Below, one piece after another: positions 53,899-62,017 of a DNA stretch of 64,000 bases. The translations under genes were made by a program, and so were the position numbers. The stretch covers positions 147,870 through 211,869 of the forward strand of contig CAZNSX010000007.1 of NCBI GenBank assembly GCA_964575845.1. The letters run 5' to 3'. The number at the start of each line of letters is the position of its first letter. Positions within the stretch are counted from its first letter, which is position 1. The DNA is from CAZNSX01 sp964575845. Lineage in GTDB: Bacteria > UBA8248 > CAZNSX01. The notes below the pieces were generated by a model, which saw only the letters and a list, made by a program, of their open reading frames with translations, was not told the origin of the DNA and searched no databases.

Positions 53899-55620
53899 GT
53901 GAAGAACAAGGAAGTGGCCGACATCTTCGAGAAGATGGCCCTGATCCTGGAATTCAGGGGGGAGAACGTCTTCAAGGTCAGGGCTTATCAGCGGGCCGCC
54001 CGTGTCGTCAGGGATCTTACTGAGGACATCGAAGCCCTCCACCGCCGGGGAGAGCTCGAGGGCCTTCCCGGGGTTGGAAAGGCCATGGCGGAGAAGATAA
54101 GCCAGTACCTGACCACGGGGCGCATGGCGAAGTACGAGGAGGCGAGAGAGGGGATTTCAGACGGCCTGATAGAGATGCTCCGGGTGCCGGGCTTGGGGCC
54201 CAAGACACTCGCCCTCATCCATAAAGAGCTGGGAGTAGATGATTTGGGCGCCCTCAAGGCTGCCATCCAGGGGGGAAGGCTCAGGGGGCTTCCCGGAATG
54301 GGGGCCAAAAAAGAAGAAAATATTCTCAGGGGAATCAACCTCCTCAAGGCGAGCCAGGAAAAGATCCCCCTGGGGTTAGCTCTTCCCCTTGTGGAGGAGG
54401 TCATCGCCGCGCTTAAGGAAAAGAGCGGCACCGACCTTATCTTTCCCGCCGGGAGCCTAAGGCGCATGAAGGAGGCCGTGGGCGATATAGATATTCTGGC
54501 GGCGGCCTCTCAAGGCCGCGACCTGGTCAGGGCCTTTTCCACCCTCCCAATGGTCAAGGAGGTCCTGGCGGCGGGCAAGACCAAGGGGAGTGTCATCGTG
54601 GAAGGGGGCATCCAGGTGGACCTCCGGGTGGTACCCAGGGACTCCTTGGGTGCCGCCCTTCAGTATTTCACGGGCTCCAAGGCCCATAACATAAGACTCC
54701 GGGATATCGCCATAAAGAAGAACCTCAAGCTCAACGAGTACGGCGTCTTCAGGGGGGACGAGAAGGTGGCGGGCCGGGAGGAAGATGAGGTCTACCGGGC
54801 CCTGGGGCTGCACTGGATACCCCCTGAGCTTCGGGAGGACAGGGGGGAGGTCGAGGCTTCCCACTCCCTCCCCGAGCTTGTGGATTACGGCGACATCCAG
54901 GGGGACCTTCACTGCCACTCTCGCTGGAGCGACGGCACCGCCACAATCGAAGAGATGGCCAGAAAGGCCAAATCCATGGGCTATAAATATCTCGCCATAA
55001 CCGACCACTCGCAATCGCTCAAAGTGGCCGGAGGCCTCACGGAGGAGGAGGTGCTGAGGCAGGTGGAGGAGATCGCCAGGGTCAATGCCAAGCTACGGGG
55101 CTTCCGGGTGCTTTCGGGGACCGAGGTGGATATCAAGAATGATGGCACGCTTGATTTCAGCGATGAGGTTCTCTCGCAGCTTGACCTTGTTATAGCCGCG
55201 CTCCACTCCGGCTTCAGGCAGGACGCCCGGACTCTGACACGCCGCATCACCTCCGCCATGGAAAACCCCCATGTGGACATTATCGCGCACCCCACGGGAA
55301 GGCTTCTCAGCAGCCGGGAGCCTTATGGGCTGGAACTTGAGGGGGTGATGGAGAAGGCGGCTGAAACCGGAACCGCGCTTGAGATAAACGCTTACATGGA
55401 CCGCCTTGACCTCGACGACTTGGCCTGCCGCAAGGCCCAGGAGTTCGGCGTCACCCTCTCCTTGGGAACCGATGCGCACAATCCTGACCAGCTCTGGATG
55501 ATGAAACTCGGCCTTGCCGTGGCTCGGAGGGGCTGGCTTGAGAGGGGCTCGATTCTGAACGCCCGCTCTCATAAGGAGCTCGCCGCCTGGACCCGGAAAA
55601 AGGGGGGAGGGGGTGCTTAG
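53899..55620 (+). CDS. polX: DNA polymerase X family protein with PHP domain
   Basis: Bacterial PolX fills gaps in DNA repair, and its PHP domain is a 3'-5' exonuclease or phosphatase. The 573 residues are: helix-hairpin-helix motifs (GELEGLPGVGKAMAEKI, VPGLGPKTLALI, LPGMGAKKEENIL) in the first 155, the nucleotidyltransferase core with GDIDIL and the third Asp in IQVDLRVVP, then the PHP domain (about 330-560) with GDLHCHSRWSDG, TDHS and DAHNP metal ligands. The start is GTG 53899 with GGAGG upstream. Confidence 0.95.
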   Translation: MKNKEVADIFEKMALILEFRGENVFKVRAYQRAARVVRDLTEDIEALHRRGELEGLPGVGKAMAEKISQYLTTGRMAKYEEAREGISDGLIEMLRVPGLGPKTLALIHKELGVDDLGALKAAIQGGRLRGLPGMGAKKEENILRGINLLKASQEKIPLGLALPLVEEVIAALKEKSGTDLIFPAGSLRRMKEAVGDIDILAAASQGRDLVRAFSTLPMVKEVLAAGKTKGSVIVEGGIQVDLRVVPRDSLGAALQYFTGSKAHNIRLRDIAIKKNLKLNEYGVFRGDEKVAGREEDEVYRALGLHWIPPELREDRGEVEASHSLPELVDYGDIQGDLHCHSRWSDGTATIEEMARKAKSMGYKYLAITDHSQSLKVAGGLTEEEVLRQVEEIARVNAKLRGFRVLSGTEVDIKNDGTLDFSDEVLSQLDLVIAALHSGFRQDARTLTRRITSAMENPHVDIIAHPTGRLLSSREPYGLELEGVMEKAAETGTALEINAYMDRLDLDDLACRKAQEFGVTLSLGTDAHNPDQLWMMKLGLAVARRGWLERGSILNARSHKELAAWTRKKGGGGA

Positions 55621-55647
55621 TCTCCGGGGCGCCTCGGGGAGGGAGAG

Positions 55648-56466
55648 ATGAAGGCTCGCTCGAAGGGGCGCGATTCAGGGCCGGCGGAAGCCCAGGGTTC
55701 TTTCATAAAGTTCTTGGGAACGGCCGGGGCCAGGGTAGTGGTCTCTAAACAGCTCAGGGCTTCGGGCGGGATCTGGCTCTCCCTTGCCGGCACACAGCTT
55801 CACCTCGACCCAGGGCCGGGAGCGCTCGTGCGCTCCCTCGCGAGCCGCCCCCGGCTTGACCCCTCCCGTCTTGACGCGATCCTCCTCTCCCATAAGCACC
55901 TCGACCACGCGGGCGACATAAACGTCATGATCGAGGCCATGACAGAGGGAGGATTCAAGAAGAGGGGCACGCTTTTCCTTCCCCGGGATGCCCTGGAGGG
56001 AGACTCCCCCCTGCTCAAGTACACCCTGGATTTCGTCAAGGAGGTAGTGGTACTGGAGGAAAATACCCTCTACCGGCTGGGAGAGGTGGAGTTCTCCACC
56101 GCGCGGCGCCACCTCCACCCGGTGGAGACTTACGGCTTCAATTTCCGGCTTCCCGGAGGGTTGATGCTCTCCCTCATAAGCGACACCCGCTTTTATCCAG
56201 AACTCGCGAAAGACTATGCGGCGGCAGTAATGGTGATAAACGTGGTGCGCCATGAGATGAGCGCCGCCCACCCCGTGGACCACCTGACACTCTGTGAGGC
56301 CAAGAGCTTAATAGAAGAAGCGCACCCCAGGCTGGCAATTCTCAATCATTTCGGCATGACCATGCTGAGGGCTAAGCCTTGGGAGGTGGCCGAGAGACTG
56401 AAGGAGGAAACAGGGGTCGAGGTGCTCGCCGCCCGGGATGGGATGACCCTCCCTCTTCCCCCGTGA
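55648..56466 (+). CDS. MBL-fold metallo-hydrolase
   Basis: A 272-residue metallo-beta-lactamase-fold protein with the complete HKHLDHAGD motif (HxHxDH) near residue 90, SDTRFYPE as the later Asp ligand region and LAILNHFG near the C-terminus for the last histidine. The N-terminal GTAGARVVVSKQLRASGGIWL resembles tRNase Z/beta-lactamase-like cytoplasmic hydrolases. There is no signal peptide. It is 27 bases after polX and probably cotranscribed; a role in nucleic acid or small-molecule hydrolysis cannot be chosen from sequence. Confidence 0.88.
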   Translation: MKARSKGRDSGPAEAQGSFIKFLGTAGARVVVSKQLRASGGIWLSLAGTQLHLDPGPGALVRSLASRPRLDPSRLDAILLSHKHLDHAGDINVMIEAMTEGGFKKRGTLFLPRDALEGDSPLLKYTLDFVKEVVVLEENTLYRLGEVEFSTARRHLHPVETYGFNFRLPGGLMLSLISDTRFYPELAKDYAAAVMVINVVRHEMSAAHPVDHLTLCEAKSLIEEAHPRLAILNHFGMTMLRAKPWEVAERLKEETGVEVLAARDGMTLPLPP

Positions 56467-56501
56467 CAGGAAAGAGAGCCCCGGCTCGCCGGAGAAATAG
56501 C

Positions 56502-57830
56502 TCAGGGTTTCGGGATTGACTTCAGCTCACCCGTGAAGGCAGCCTCAAGGGTGGGCTTCATGAGCCGGTCCACATCTCCCTTGTCAACATACATCGGGAG
56601 CGGCATGTTCTCTAGCTTGCTTTTGAGCTGAGGGATCTTGGCCGCCTCCACCATCCGCCCTATGTGATTAGTCGTTGCCCCGGCTTCCTTCAATGTGGTG
56701 GGGAAGCCAAGGCTCCTCGAGAATTCGACCATTCCACCGGCCACGGCCTCTCCGAGCTCCCTTCCCTTTAGCCCCTCCAGGGGCACATCTATGAAGCCAG
56801 CCTGCTTATATAAGGCCCCCGCAATCCTCAGGGGCTCCTCGATGGCCGGGGCGAACAGCACCGTGTAGTAAGGGTTAAGGACGGCACAGGCCCGGCCGTG
56901 GCTAAGCACATCCACAAGGGAGAAGCTCCCCAGGTGGCCACCGCTCGTGCCCCCCACCATTATGGCATACCCGCCGAGGTCCGTTCCCAGGCCAAGGGCG
57001 GCCCTCGCCTCCCTGTCGGAGCCATCTCTCACCGCCATCGGGAGGCTCTTCACGATGAGCCCTATCGAGAGCTCGGCTATCTCTCTCGCCTTTTCATAAA
57101 AGGGCTTTCCGACCGCTCCCATGAGCACTTCCCACGAATGGGCGATGCCGTCCAGCCCGCCGTCCAGGGTGAGGTCCTTGGGGGTGCCGAGCGTTATCGT
57201 GAAATCGAAGAGCGCGGCCAGCGGAACGATGGCCTCATCCACAATGAGCTTCTTCTGGCCGGAAACGGGGTCCGTGATGTTGGAATATTTGGTGAGATGG
57301 GCTGCGGAGCTCGCCGCGGTCTGAAGGGCGATGGCCGGGATTATGCCCCGGCCGGTGGCATCTCTTATCTTTGTGACGGTGTCCGTGCCGAAAAAGGGTT
57401 CGATGGAGGAGGCCTCGGGCCCGGCCTCCGGAAAACATCCCTCCACCTCAACCGGGCTGTAGGTCGCGAGCACGCTCGCGGCCTTGGCCGCATCTATCGT
57501 GCTCCCGCCCCCGAGGGCGACGATGCTCGCTGGCCGCGCTCTCTCAACCTGAAGCGCTATCCTGTAGAGGTCTTCCCTTGGAGCATTGGGCCGTGCGCCT
57601 GAGATGGCCTCAAAGGAAACCCCCTCTCTCCTGAGCGAATCCTCGACCTGCTCAAGAGGCTCTCGGACCCACCCCTCCCCCAGGTCCGCCACGACGAGGA
57701 GGGCTCTTTTACCCAGCCGGGCGGCATATCGGCCGACTTCCTTGAGCACCCCCTCGCCGAAGCTATAGCTTTCTCCCTTCCACTCCTTGAGGAGGAGTTC
57801 CGCTCTTTTCATCTCTTCTTGCATGTCCAT
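56502..57830 (-). CDS. iron-containing alcohol dehydrogenase
   Basis: A 442-residue group III alcohol dehydrogenase. The NAD-binding GGGSTIDAAKA motif follows a Rossmann-like N-terminal half. The metal site is built from Asp in DGGLDGIAHSWE with its following His, and from later histidines in GGHLGSFSLVDVLSHGRACA. The N-terminal hydrophilic helix is short. The enzyme reduces aldehydes or oxidises alcohols; 4-hydroxybutyrate-type and propanediol-type substrates are both known in the family. It is transcribed alone, away from the secretion locus. Confidence 0.92.
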   Translation of the reverse strand: MDMQEEMKRAELLLKEWKGESYSFGEGVLKEVGRYAARLGKRALLVVADLGEGWVREPLEQVEDSLRREGVSFEAISGARPNAPREDLYRIALQVERARPASIVALGGGSTIDAAKAASVLATYSPVEVEGCFPEAGPEASSIEPFFGTDTVTKIRDATGRGIIPAIALQTAASSAAHLTKYSNITDPVSGQKKLIVDEAIVPLAALFDFTITLGTPKDLTLDGGLDGIAHSWEVLMGAVGKPFYEKAREIAELSIGLIVKSLPMAVRDGSDREARAALGLGTDLGGYAIMVGGTSGGHLGSFSLVDVLSHGRACAVLNPYYTVLFAPAIEEPLRIAGALYKQAGFIDVPLEGLKGRELGEAVAGGMVEFSRSLGFPTTLKEAGATTNHIGRMVEAAKIPQLKSKLENMPLPMYVDKGDVDRLMKPTLEAAFTGELKSIPKP

Positions 57831-57990
57831 CGCTCCTGAAAGCTTGGAGGTGAGCCAGCCGTCCAGAAATTCCGCAAGAATTTACCAGCCCCCATAAGAA
57901 AAGTCAACCTTTCACCCCAGAGCTCACCCCGACCTCGGTGAGACCTGAGCGGGAGAGTTACCGCAAGATTTTTTTCGTGTTAAAATCCGC

Positions 57991-58019
57991 TTGCAAGCCA
58001 TTACTTTATCCGGTATGCT
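57991..58019 (+). promoter_or_regulatory. upstream sigma-70 promoter of the barrel gene
   Basis: TTGCAA (57991-57996), 17 bases, TATGCT (58014-58019). It lies about 59 bases upstream of a second promoter. Confidence 0.55.
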
Positions 58020-58049
58020 TTTTTAAATTTATTTTGCGAACGAGTGTGC

Positions 58050-58078
58050 TTTACTTTTTCCAAGGCTCTTTGTATACT
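58050..58078 (+). promoter_or_regulatory. downstream sigma-70 promoter of the barrel gene
   Basis: TTTACT (58050-58055), 17 bases, TATACT (58073-58078), one mismatch from the ideal -10. Transcription from here would give a leader of about 150 bases. Confidence 0.6.
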
Positions 58079-58237
58079 CTCGCCCGTTGTCGCCCCATGC
58101 TCTTGGCAAAGTGAAGAGAACTGAGATCCGCTGGCGGATAATCGGGACCTCGGGTGGCCCCATTTGATCGCCCGAAAAAGGTTGGCGGCCAGGGCGACCG
58201 CCTTGGTGGTGCTGAAATTGACGGGGAGGTAGGCACG

Positions 58238-59374
58238 ATGAGAAAAACCCTCATGAGGTCAGTCCCTTTCGCTTTGGTTTCTTTTCTCCTTTACCTGTGT
58301 GTACTTGCTCCGCCGGCTTTTCCTCAGCAGTTGGACCCCCTGAACTTCGGGCTCCCGGGGTCTACCTCTTCTTCGCAGGATATGCTGTTAGCCAATAACG
58401 ATGACGGGAAGAAAGAGAAACCAGCGGCAACGAAAGAGGAAGAGGAAAAGGGGGAGAGAGAGCTGCCCCCGGAGATCAGCATCGAGCGAACCTTGATCGA
58501 GCGGGGAGGCCTGCTTCTTCCCCCCGGCCAGTTTGAGGTGGAGCCCGCCCTTGATTACTCCTATTTCGATACTCGGCGGATCAGCGTGACAGGTTTTTCC
58601 ATTCTCCCGAGCCTGATCATCGGGCTTATAGAAACCGAGCGGGTTGAGCGAAACGTCTTGGAACCTTCCCTCGGATTCCGACTCGGGGTGGTCCGTGACC
58701 TGCAGGTCGAAGCGAGAGTGCCTTTCCGTTACATCCACGATAGGGTGTCCACCGAAACCGAAGAGAGGAACATCCGGGATTCTGAAATCGGCGATATCGA
58801 CGGGGGGATTTTTTACCAGCCCGTACGCGAGCGCGGCTATATACCCAACCTTATCCTGGGAGTGCGGGGAAAATCAATAACAGGGAAGGACCCTTTCGGC
58901 ATCGACCCAGATAAGGAAGCGCCGACGGGAACCGGCTTTTACAGCCTTACGGGTATAGTCACCGCGGTCAAATCGAGCGACCCCGCGGTTATTTTCGCCT
59001 CCGTCCTCTTCACGCACAATTTCGAGCGCACGGTCAGGATCCTCCATACGGATGCAACCAGGACAGACATAAGACCTGGTTTTACCGTTGGATATAACCT
59101 GGGGATAGGATTAGCCATCAGTACCGACCTGGCGTTCAGCATGCGTCTGGAGCACCGCCTCTCCTCGCATACGGATACCAGGGGGGAGGAGGATGGAGCC
59201 CGATTCAGGCAGGTTCCGGGCTCGTCATTGAATTCTGCAACCGCAGTCTTTGGTATAACTTGGGCGGTGACGAAGAGGACCTCTATGGATATTTCTTTTG
59301 GCATAGGCCTCACAGAGGATGCTCCGAGTGCGATTGTCCGGGTCGCTCTTCCCACGCGGTTTTTTATCTATTAG
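58238..59374 (+). CDS. outer-membrane beta-barrel protein (FapF-like by context)
   Basis: A 378-residue exported protein. ATG 58238 (GGGGAGG upstream) begins a basic start and hydrophobic signal (about 7-27). A charged low-complexity linker follows (NNDDGKKEKPAATKEEEEKG, about 55-75), then a barrel-like series of alternating strands: IERTLIERGGLLLPPGQFEVEPALDY, LEPSLGFRLGVVRDLQVEARVPF and, at the end, RVALPTRFFIY. Such proteins are usually called transporter in databases. In the Fap amyloid system FapF is a barrel with an N-terminal extension that exports fibre subunits; the C39 peptidase and small secreted proteins downstream suggest an equivalent role here. Barrel fold is inferred from pattern. 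Confidence 0.75.
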   Translation: MRKTLMRSVPFALVSFLLYLCVLAPPAFPQQLDPLNFGLPGSTSSSQDMLLANNDDGKKEKPAATKEEEEKGERELPPEISIERTLIERGGLLLPPGQFEVEPALDYSYFDTRRISVTGFSILPSLIIGLIETERVERNVLEPSLGFRLGVVRDLQVEARVPFRYIHDRVSTETEERNIRDSEIGDIDGGIFYQPVRERGYIPNLILGVRGKSITGKDPFGIDPDKEAPTGTGFYSLTGIVTAVKSSDPAVIFASVLFTHNFERTVRILHTDATRTDIRPGFTVGYNLGIGLAISTDLAFSMRLEHRLSSHTDTRGEEDGARFRQVPGSSLNSATAVFGITWAVTKRTSMDISFGIGLTEDAPSAIVRVALPTRFFIY

Positions 59375-59868
59375 ACCCGGTGTCATAGACCATGATATCA
59401 AGAACGAGAGGAGGCGCTCCACTTCCTCTCCTGCGGCGAGGGCGTGAGCATAGTGCAACGCCCCGCCTGTTCGACCCCCCTGGCGGCTTACCATCAGCGC
59501 GCCGCGAAAAAGGGGGGTTCTTACTCCTGAAAGATGGGCGGACTCGTTGAGCCCCCTGCTACTCCCCGTTGTTGCCGCCAGAGAGCTGGGGCTCATGAGC
59601 GGCCTCCTCCAAACGAATTATCCGTCGGCGATATCTGTGAAAGAAAAGACTTCGCCCGACCCCCCTGAGTAACTCTTCCCCGGAACTTCTCGAAAAAGCA
59701 ATAATAGCTGTCTGGAAATCTGGACTCCCTAATTCCCCTTATTTCAAGCTCTTCTCTACCTACCCGACTTTGGAGTGTTAAGGATAGTTTACATCCTCCC
59801 ATCCGACCTCATCCCCACATGTCTTGTTAACTGTTTGAAAATCTGGGAGTTATCTCCAATGGCGAGCT
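59375..59868 (+). other. gap between barrel gene and small secreted-protein genes
   Basis: This 494-base stretch has no convincing gene. Short frames exist on both strands (for example minus 59593-59802) but lack ribosome sites or recognisable content. Its main content is the approach to the sigma-54-like promoter at 59869. Confidence 0.45.
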
Positions 59869-59885
59869 TTGGCATAAGGGTTGCG
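59869..59885 (+). promoter_or_regulatory. predicted sigma-54 promoter for the secreted-protein cluster
   Basis: The sequence TTGGCATAAGGGTTGCG matches the -24/-12 consensus (TTGGCAC-N5-TTGC) with GG and GC exactly ten bases apart. It lies 115 bases before the first small gene. A sigma-54 promoter needs an activator; the GAF-domain protein starting at 63785 could be its sensor part, which is inference. Confidence 0.6.
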
Positions 59886-60000
59886 TAAGGACAAAGCGCC
59901 CACGAGATAGCGTGGCCGCTTTCTCGGGGTGATGGTTATAGAGGGACCAGGATCGGATCCCAGACGGAGGGGGAGAAGATCCAGCGAGGAGGGGTTGAGA

Positions 60001-60336
60001 ATGGAGAGAAGAAAGGAAGGCATCGGAAAAATGAGATTTTTCATTCCATTCCTTCTTCTTATGATAGGGACTTTCTTCTTGATGAGCGCCGGGGCGTCCT
60101 TTGCCGGAACCGCTAAACCGCTCACCGACGCCGAGCTTGAAAAAGTGGTCGGCGGAGTCACCCTCCCCGGCGATGGGGCCGCCTGCAACGAGGTTGGCAC
60201 CCGAAACGGATGCGGGATTCGAGATACGAGGATCATCTTCTGGGATGAGTGGATCGATAGGACTAACCTGATTCGCGGTAGTGAGGGTTTCGTTGGCTCG
60301 GGCTCGAACATCATCCAGAATGACACGAGCAGATGA
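60001..60336 (+). CDS. small exported protein 1 with double-glycine-type motif
   Basis: A 111-residue protein. ATG 60001 has GAGGAGG eight bases upstream. A basic start and hydrophobic core (about 12-30) end at ASFA (position 35), a signal peptidase I site. Six residues later comes LTDAELEKVVGG (41-52), identical in style to bacteriocin leaders cut by C39 peptidases. The 59 residues after GG include two cysteines (62, 71) and VGSGSNIIQND at the end. If cut after GG, a 59-residue peptide results. Function unknown; it is the clearest GG motif of the five in this cluster. Confidence 0.8.
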   Translation: MERRKEGIGKMRFFIPFLLLMIGTFFLMSAGASFAGTAKPLTDAELEKVVGGVTLPGDGAACNEVGTRNGCGIRDTRIIFWDEWIDRTNLIRGSEGFVGSGSNIIQNDTSR

Positions 60337-60473
60337 TTTTGACCCGAATGATGAGGAAAGGGGGTGAGGTATAGGGAACGACGGAGGTGGTTTTCGAAAG
60401 TAGGGTTCAGTCATGAGGTTAACAACAGAAAAAGAGAAAAGCAAGAAAAAAACGAGAAAAAGGAGATTAAAAG

Positions 60474-60947
60474 ATGAAAAAGTTGCTTCTGACCGCAGTT
60501 GGTGTCTTGGCTGTCCTCGCTCTTGTGTCGGCTCCGGCCTTCGCGGGCGGCGTGGCCCTCTCGGACACCCAGATGGACGGGATTACGGCCGCTCATGGTG
60601 GTGGTGGACCTGGTCCTTATCAAGAAGAGCAGTGCTGCGAGGACAACAGCGTAACCGTCAAGGATAACGGCCAATTCGCCAACAAAGGCGGCGAGATCAC
60701 GAACGTCTCGGTGTTCAAGATCAGCAAGAAGAAGGTCGTCATAGTCAAGAAGGGTAACATCTATGGCGACGGCCAAATCCTGGGAGGCAACGCTCAGGGA
60801 CAGGCTACCGCTGCGTTCATCAACAACACCGTGAACAGCACAACCTATTCGATGCTGAACGCCGCATACTTCGCGGCTCCTGGCTTCCAGTCCAACAAAA
60901 TCGTTAGCATCTCGAAGACCGTGGTCATCGGTTGCTGCTACGACTAA
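60474..60947 (+). CDS. small exported protein 2, beta-rich with two vicinal cysteine pairs
   Basis: A 157-residue protein with an AAGGAG ribosome site. The signal peptide ends at AFA (24), followed by LSDTQMDGITAAHGGGG (29-45). The rest is Asn/Val/Ser-rich and likely beta-structured (ITNVSVFKISKKKVVIVKKGN; AAFINNTVNSTTYSMLNAAYF). Vicinal cysteine pairs stand at 54-55 and 154-155, at opposite ends. A strong hairpin follows the gene, which suggests high expression of this subunit. It may be the main structural product; no database family is recognised. Confidence 0.8.
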   Translation: MKKLLLTAVGVLAVLALVSAPAFAGGVALSDTQMDGITAAHGGGGPGPYQEEQCCEDNSVTVKDNGQFANKGGEITNVSVFKISKKKVVIVKKGNIYGDGQILGGNAQGQATAAFINNTVNSTTYSMLNAAYFAAPGFQSNKIVSISKTVVIGCCYD

Positions 60948-60964
60948 AATCAGGCTAACGCAGG

Positions 60965-60989
60965 GGGAGGAGGGGCACTCCCTCCTCCC
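60965..60989 (+). terminator. hairpin after small protein 2 gene (terminator or attenuator)
   Basis: GGGAGGAGGG (60965-60974) pairs perfectly with CCCTCCTCCC (60980-60989) across a five-base loop. It is followed by TCTCCCTT rather than a full T run, so it is likely a leaky terminator or mRNA-stabilising end that lets downstream genes be made at lower levels. Confidence 0.6.
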
Positions 60990-61042
60990 TCTCCCTTAAA
61001 AAAGGCGATTCGAAATTGGCTTCAACAAGGTTCAGGAAAACA

Positions 61043-61549
61043 ATGGGTTATCAAATTCGGAAGTCGCTCCTGGGAATCGTTATCGCTCTCGCGCTGGCCC
61101 TTATTCTTGGCTCTTCAGCAGAGGCGGCAAGACTCGTCATCATTCTTTCCGACCGGCAAATGGAGCGGACAGTTCCCTTCCCGAGCATGAGCTTTGACCC
61201 TTGTCGGGACCTGAGGTCTGTCGGCGCGGACCCCTGCGGGTGGAGTTCTCCCGAGAACTCCCGCCTTTTCGAGAAGAATAACGCTCCGGGCGGCCACAGT
61301 ATCCTTATCGACGAATTCAAGCGGCCCGAGCGGCCCGAGCCCGAGTGCTTGTCCCTGCCTTCACTGCCTTCAGTTGGCGGGGGTTCCTATTGTTCTGCTT
61401 GTTCTGCAATAAATCAATCAGGGTCCTCTGATCTGAGAAACGGCCTACTTAATAAATTCCGACCGGAGGGTAGCGGACATGCCTCGGGACTCAGCGCGCT
61501 GAGCGGAGGCCCTTTACCGAAGATTTTCTCGCTCAGGATGGTCTGGTGA
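61043..61549 (+). CDS. small exported protein 3, cysteine-containing
   Basis: A 168-residue protein. ATG 61043 has AGGA upstream; a TTG 27 bases earlier is possible. The signal peptide ends near AEA (28). The shared motif is LSDRQMERTV (35-44), without GG after it. The mature part has five cysteines (54, 65, 102, 117, 120), a Pro/Glu run (RPERPEPE) and SxS-rich segments. It lacks the Asn-rich beta pattern of proteins 2, 4 and 5. It could be a minor, chaperone-like or decayed subunit. Confidence 0.72.
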   Translation: MGYQIRKSLLGIVIALALALILGSSAEAARLVIILSDRQMERTVPFPSMSFDPCRDLRSVGADPCGWSSPENSRLFEKNNAPGGHSILIDEFKRPERPEPECLSLPSLPSVGGGSYCSACSAINQSGSSDLRNGLLNKFRPEGSGHASGLSALSGGPLPKIFSLRMVW

Positions 61550-61632
61550 ACAGGCGCGCGAGGGCGAGTCATTGCCGCGAGTAGAAGCTCTAAGCTTTAC
61601 AATTGCAACCTTGAAGGGAAGGAGGTGAACCG

Positions 61633-61953
61633 ATGAGAAAGTTTATGGTTGTGTGGGCTCTGGTGGTCGCCTTTCTCGTGTTCGGCCTGACTCCGGCTCT
61701 GGCGGGAGGGCGGGCTGTCGCGCTCACAGACGGTGAACTCGACCAGGTTTACGCCGCCAGCAGTGGTGACGACGAAACCGCGAATACGTTGGAGGTCGGC
61801 GTGTACATGCCAATGATCTCCATCAGCGGCAGCGCCCTAGGAAACGCTAACGCGCTGCAAATCGTCAACGCGGTCGACAGCTCGGTGACCATCCAGACGA
61901 ACATCGCCGTGGGAGGGTTAGCCACTCAGAGCAACATCGTCGTGAACAGGTAG
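61633..61953 (+). CDS. small exported protein 4, amyloid-like repeat end
   Basis: A 106-residue protein with a very strong AAGGAGG ribosome site. The signal peptide ends at ALA (24). LTDGELDQVYAASSG (31-45) is the shared motif. The C-terminal 45 residues, GNANALQIVNAVDSSVTIQTN and beyond to NIVVNR, have alternating hydrophobic and Asn/Gln/Ser residues, as in fibre-forming subunits. It shares the pattern L-x-x-V-N-A-[VI]-x-S-x-V with protein 5. No cysteine is present. Confidence 0.82.
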   Translation: MRKFMVVWALVVAFLVFGLTPALAGGRAVALTDGELDQVYAASSGDDETANTLEVGVYMPMISISGSALGNANALQIVNAVDSSVTIQTNIAVGGLATQSNIVVNR

Positions 61954-62017
61954 AACTAGTGTGAGCCGATATAAACAACGCCCCCTGATCTTTGCTAACT
62001 TTGAGGAGAAAGAGGTT

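Larger units (their letters stand above)
57831..58237 (+). other. intergenic control region upstream of the beta-barrel gene
   Basis: This 407-base gap is notably AT-rich at 57960-58080. It holds two promoters for the plus strand (listed separately) and a leader of about 150 bases before the barrel gene. I found no gene in it. Confidence 0.55.

Noticed and set aside
59593..59802. Minus-strand 69-codon frame between barrel gene and small-protein cluster
   Set aside because: No ribosome site, no recognisable content, and codon composition unlike neighbours.
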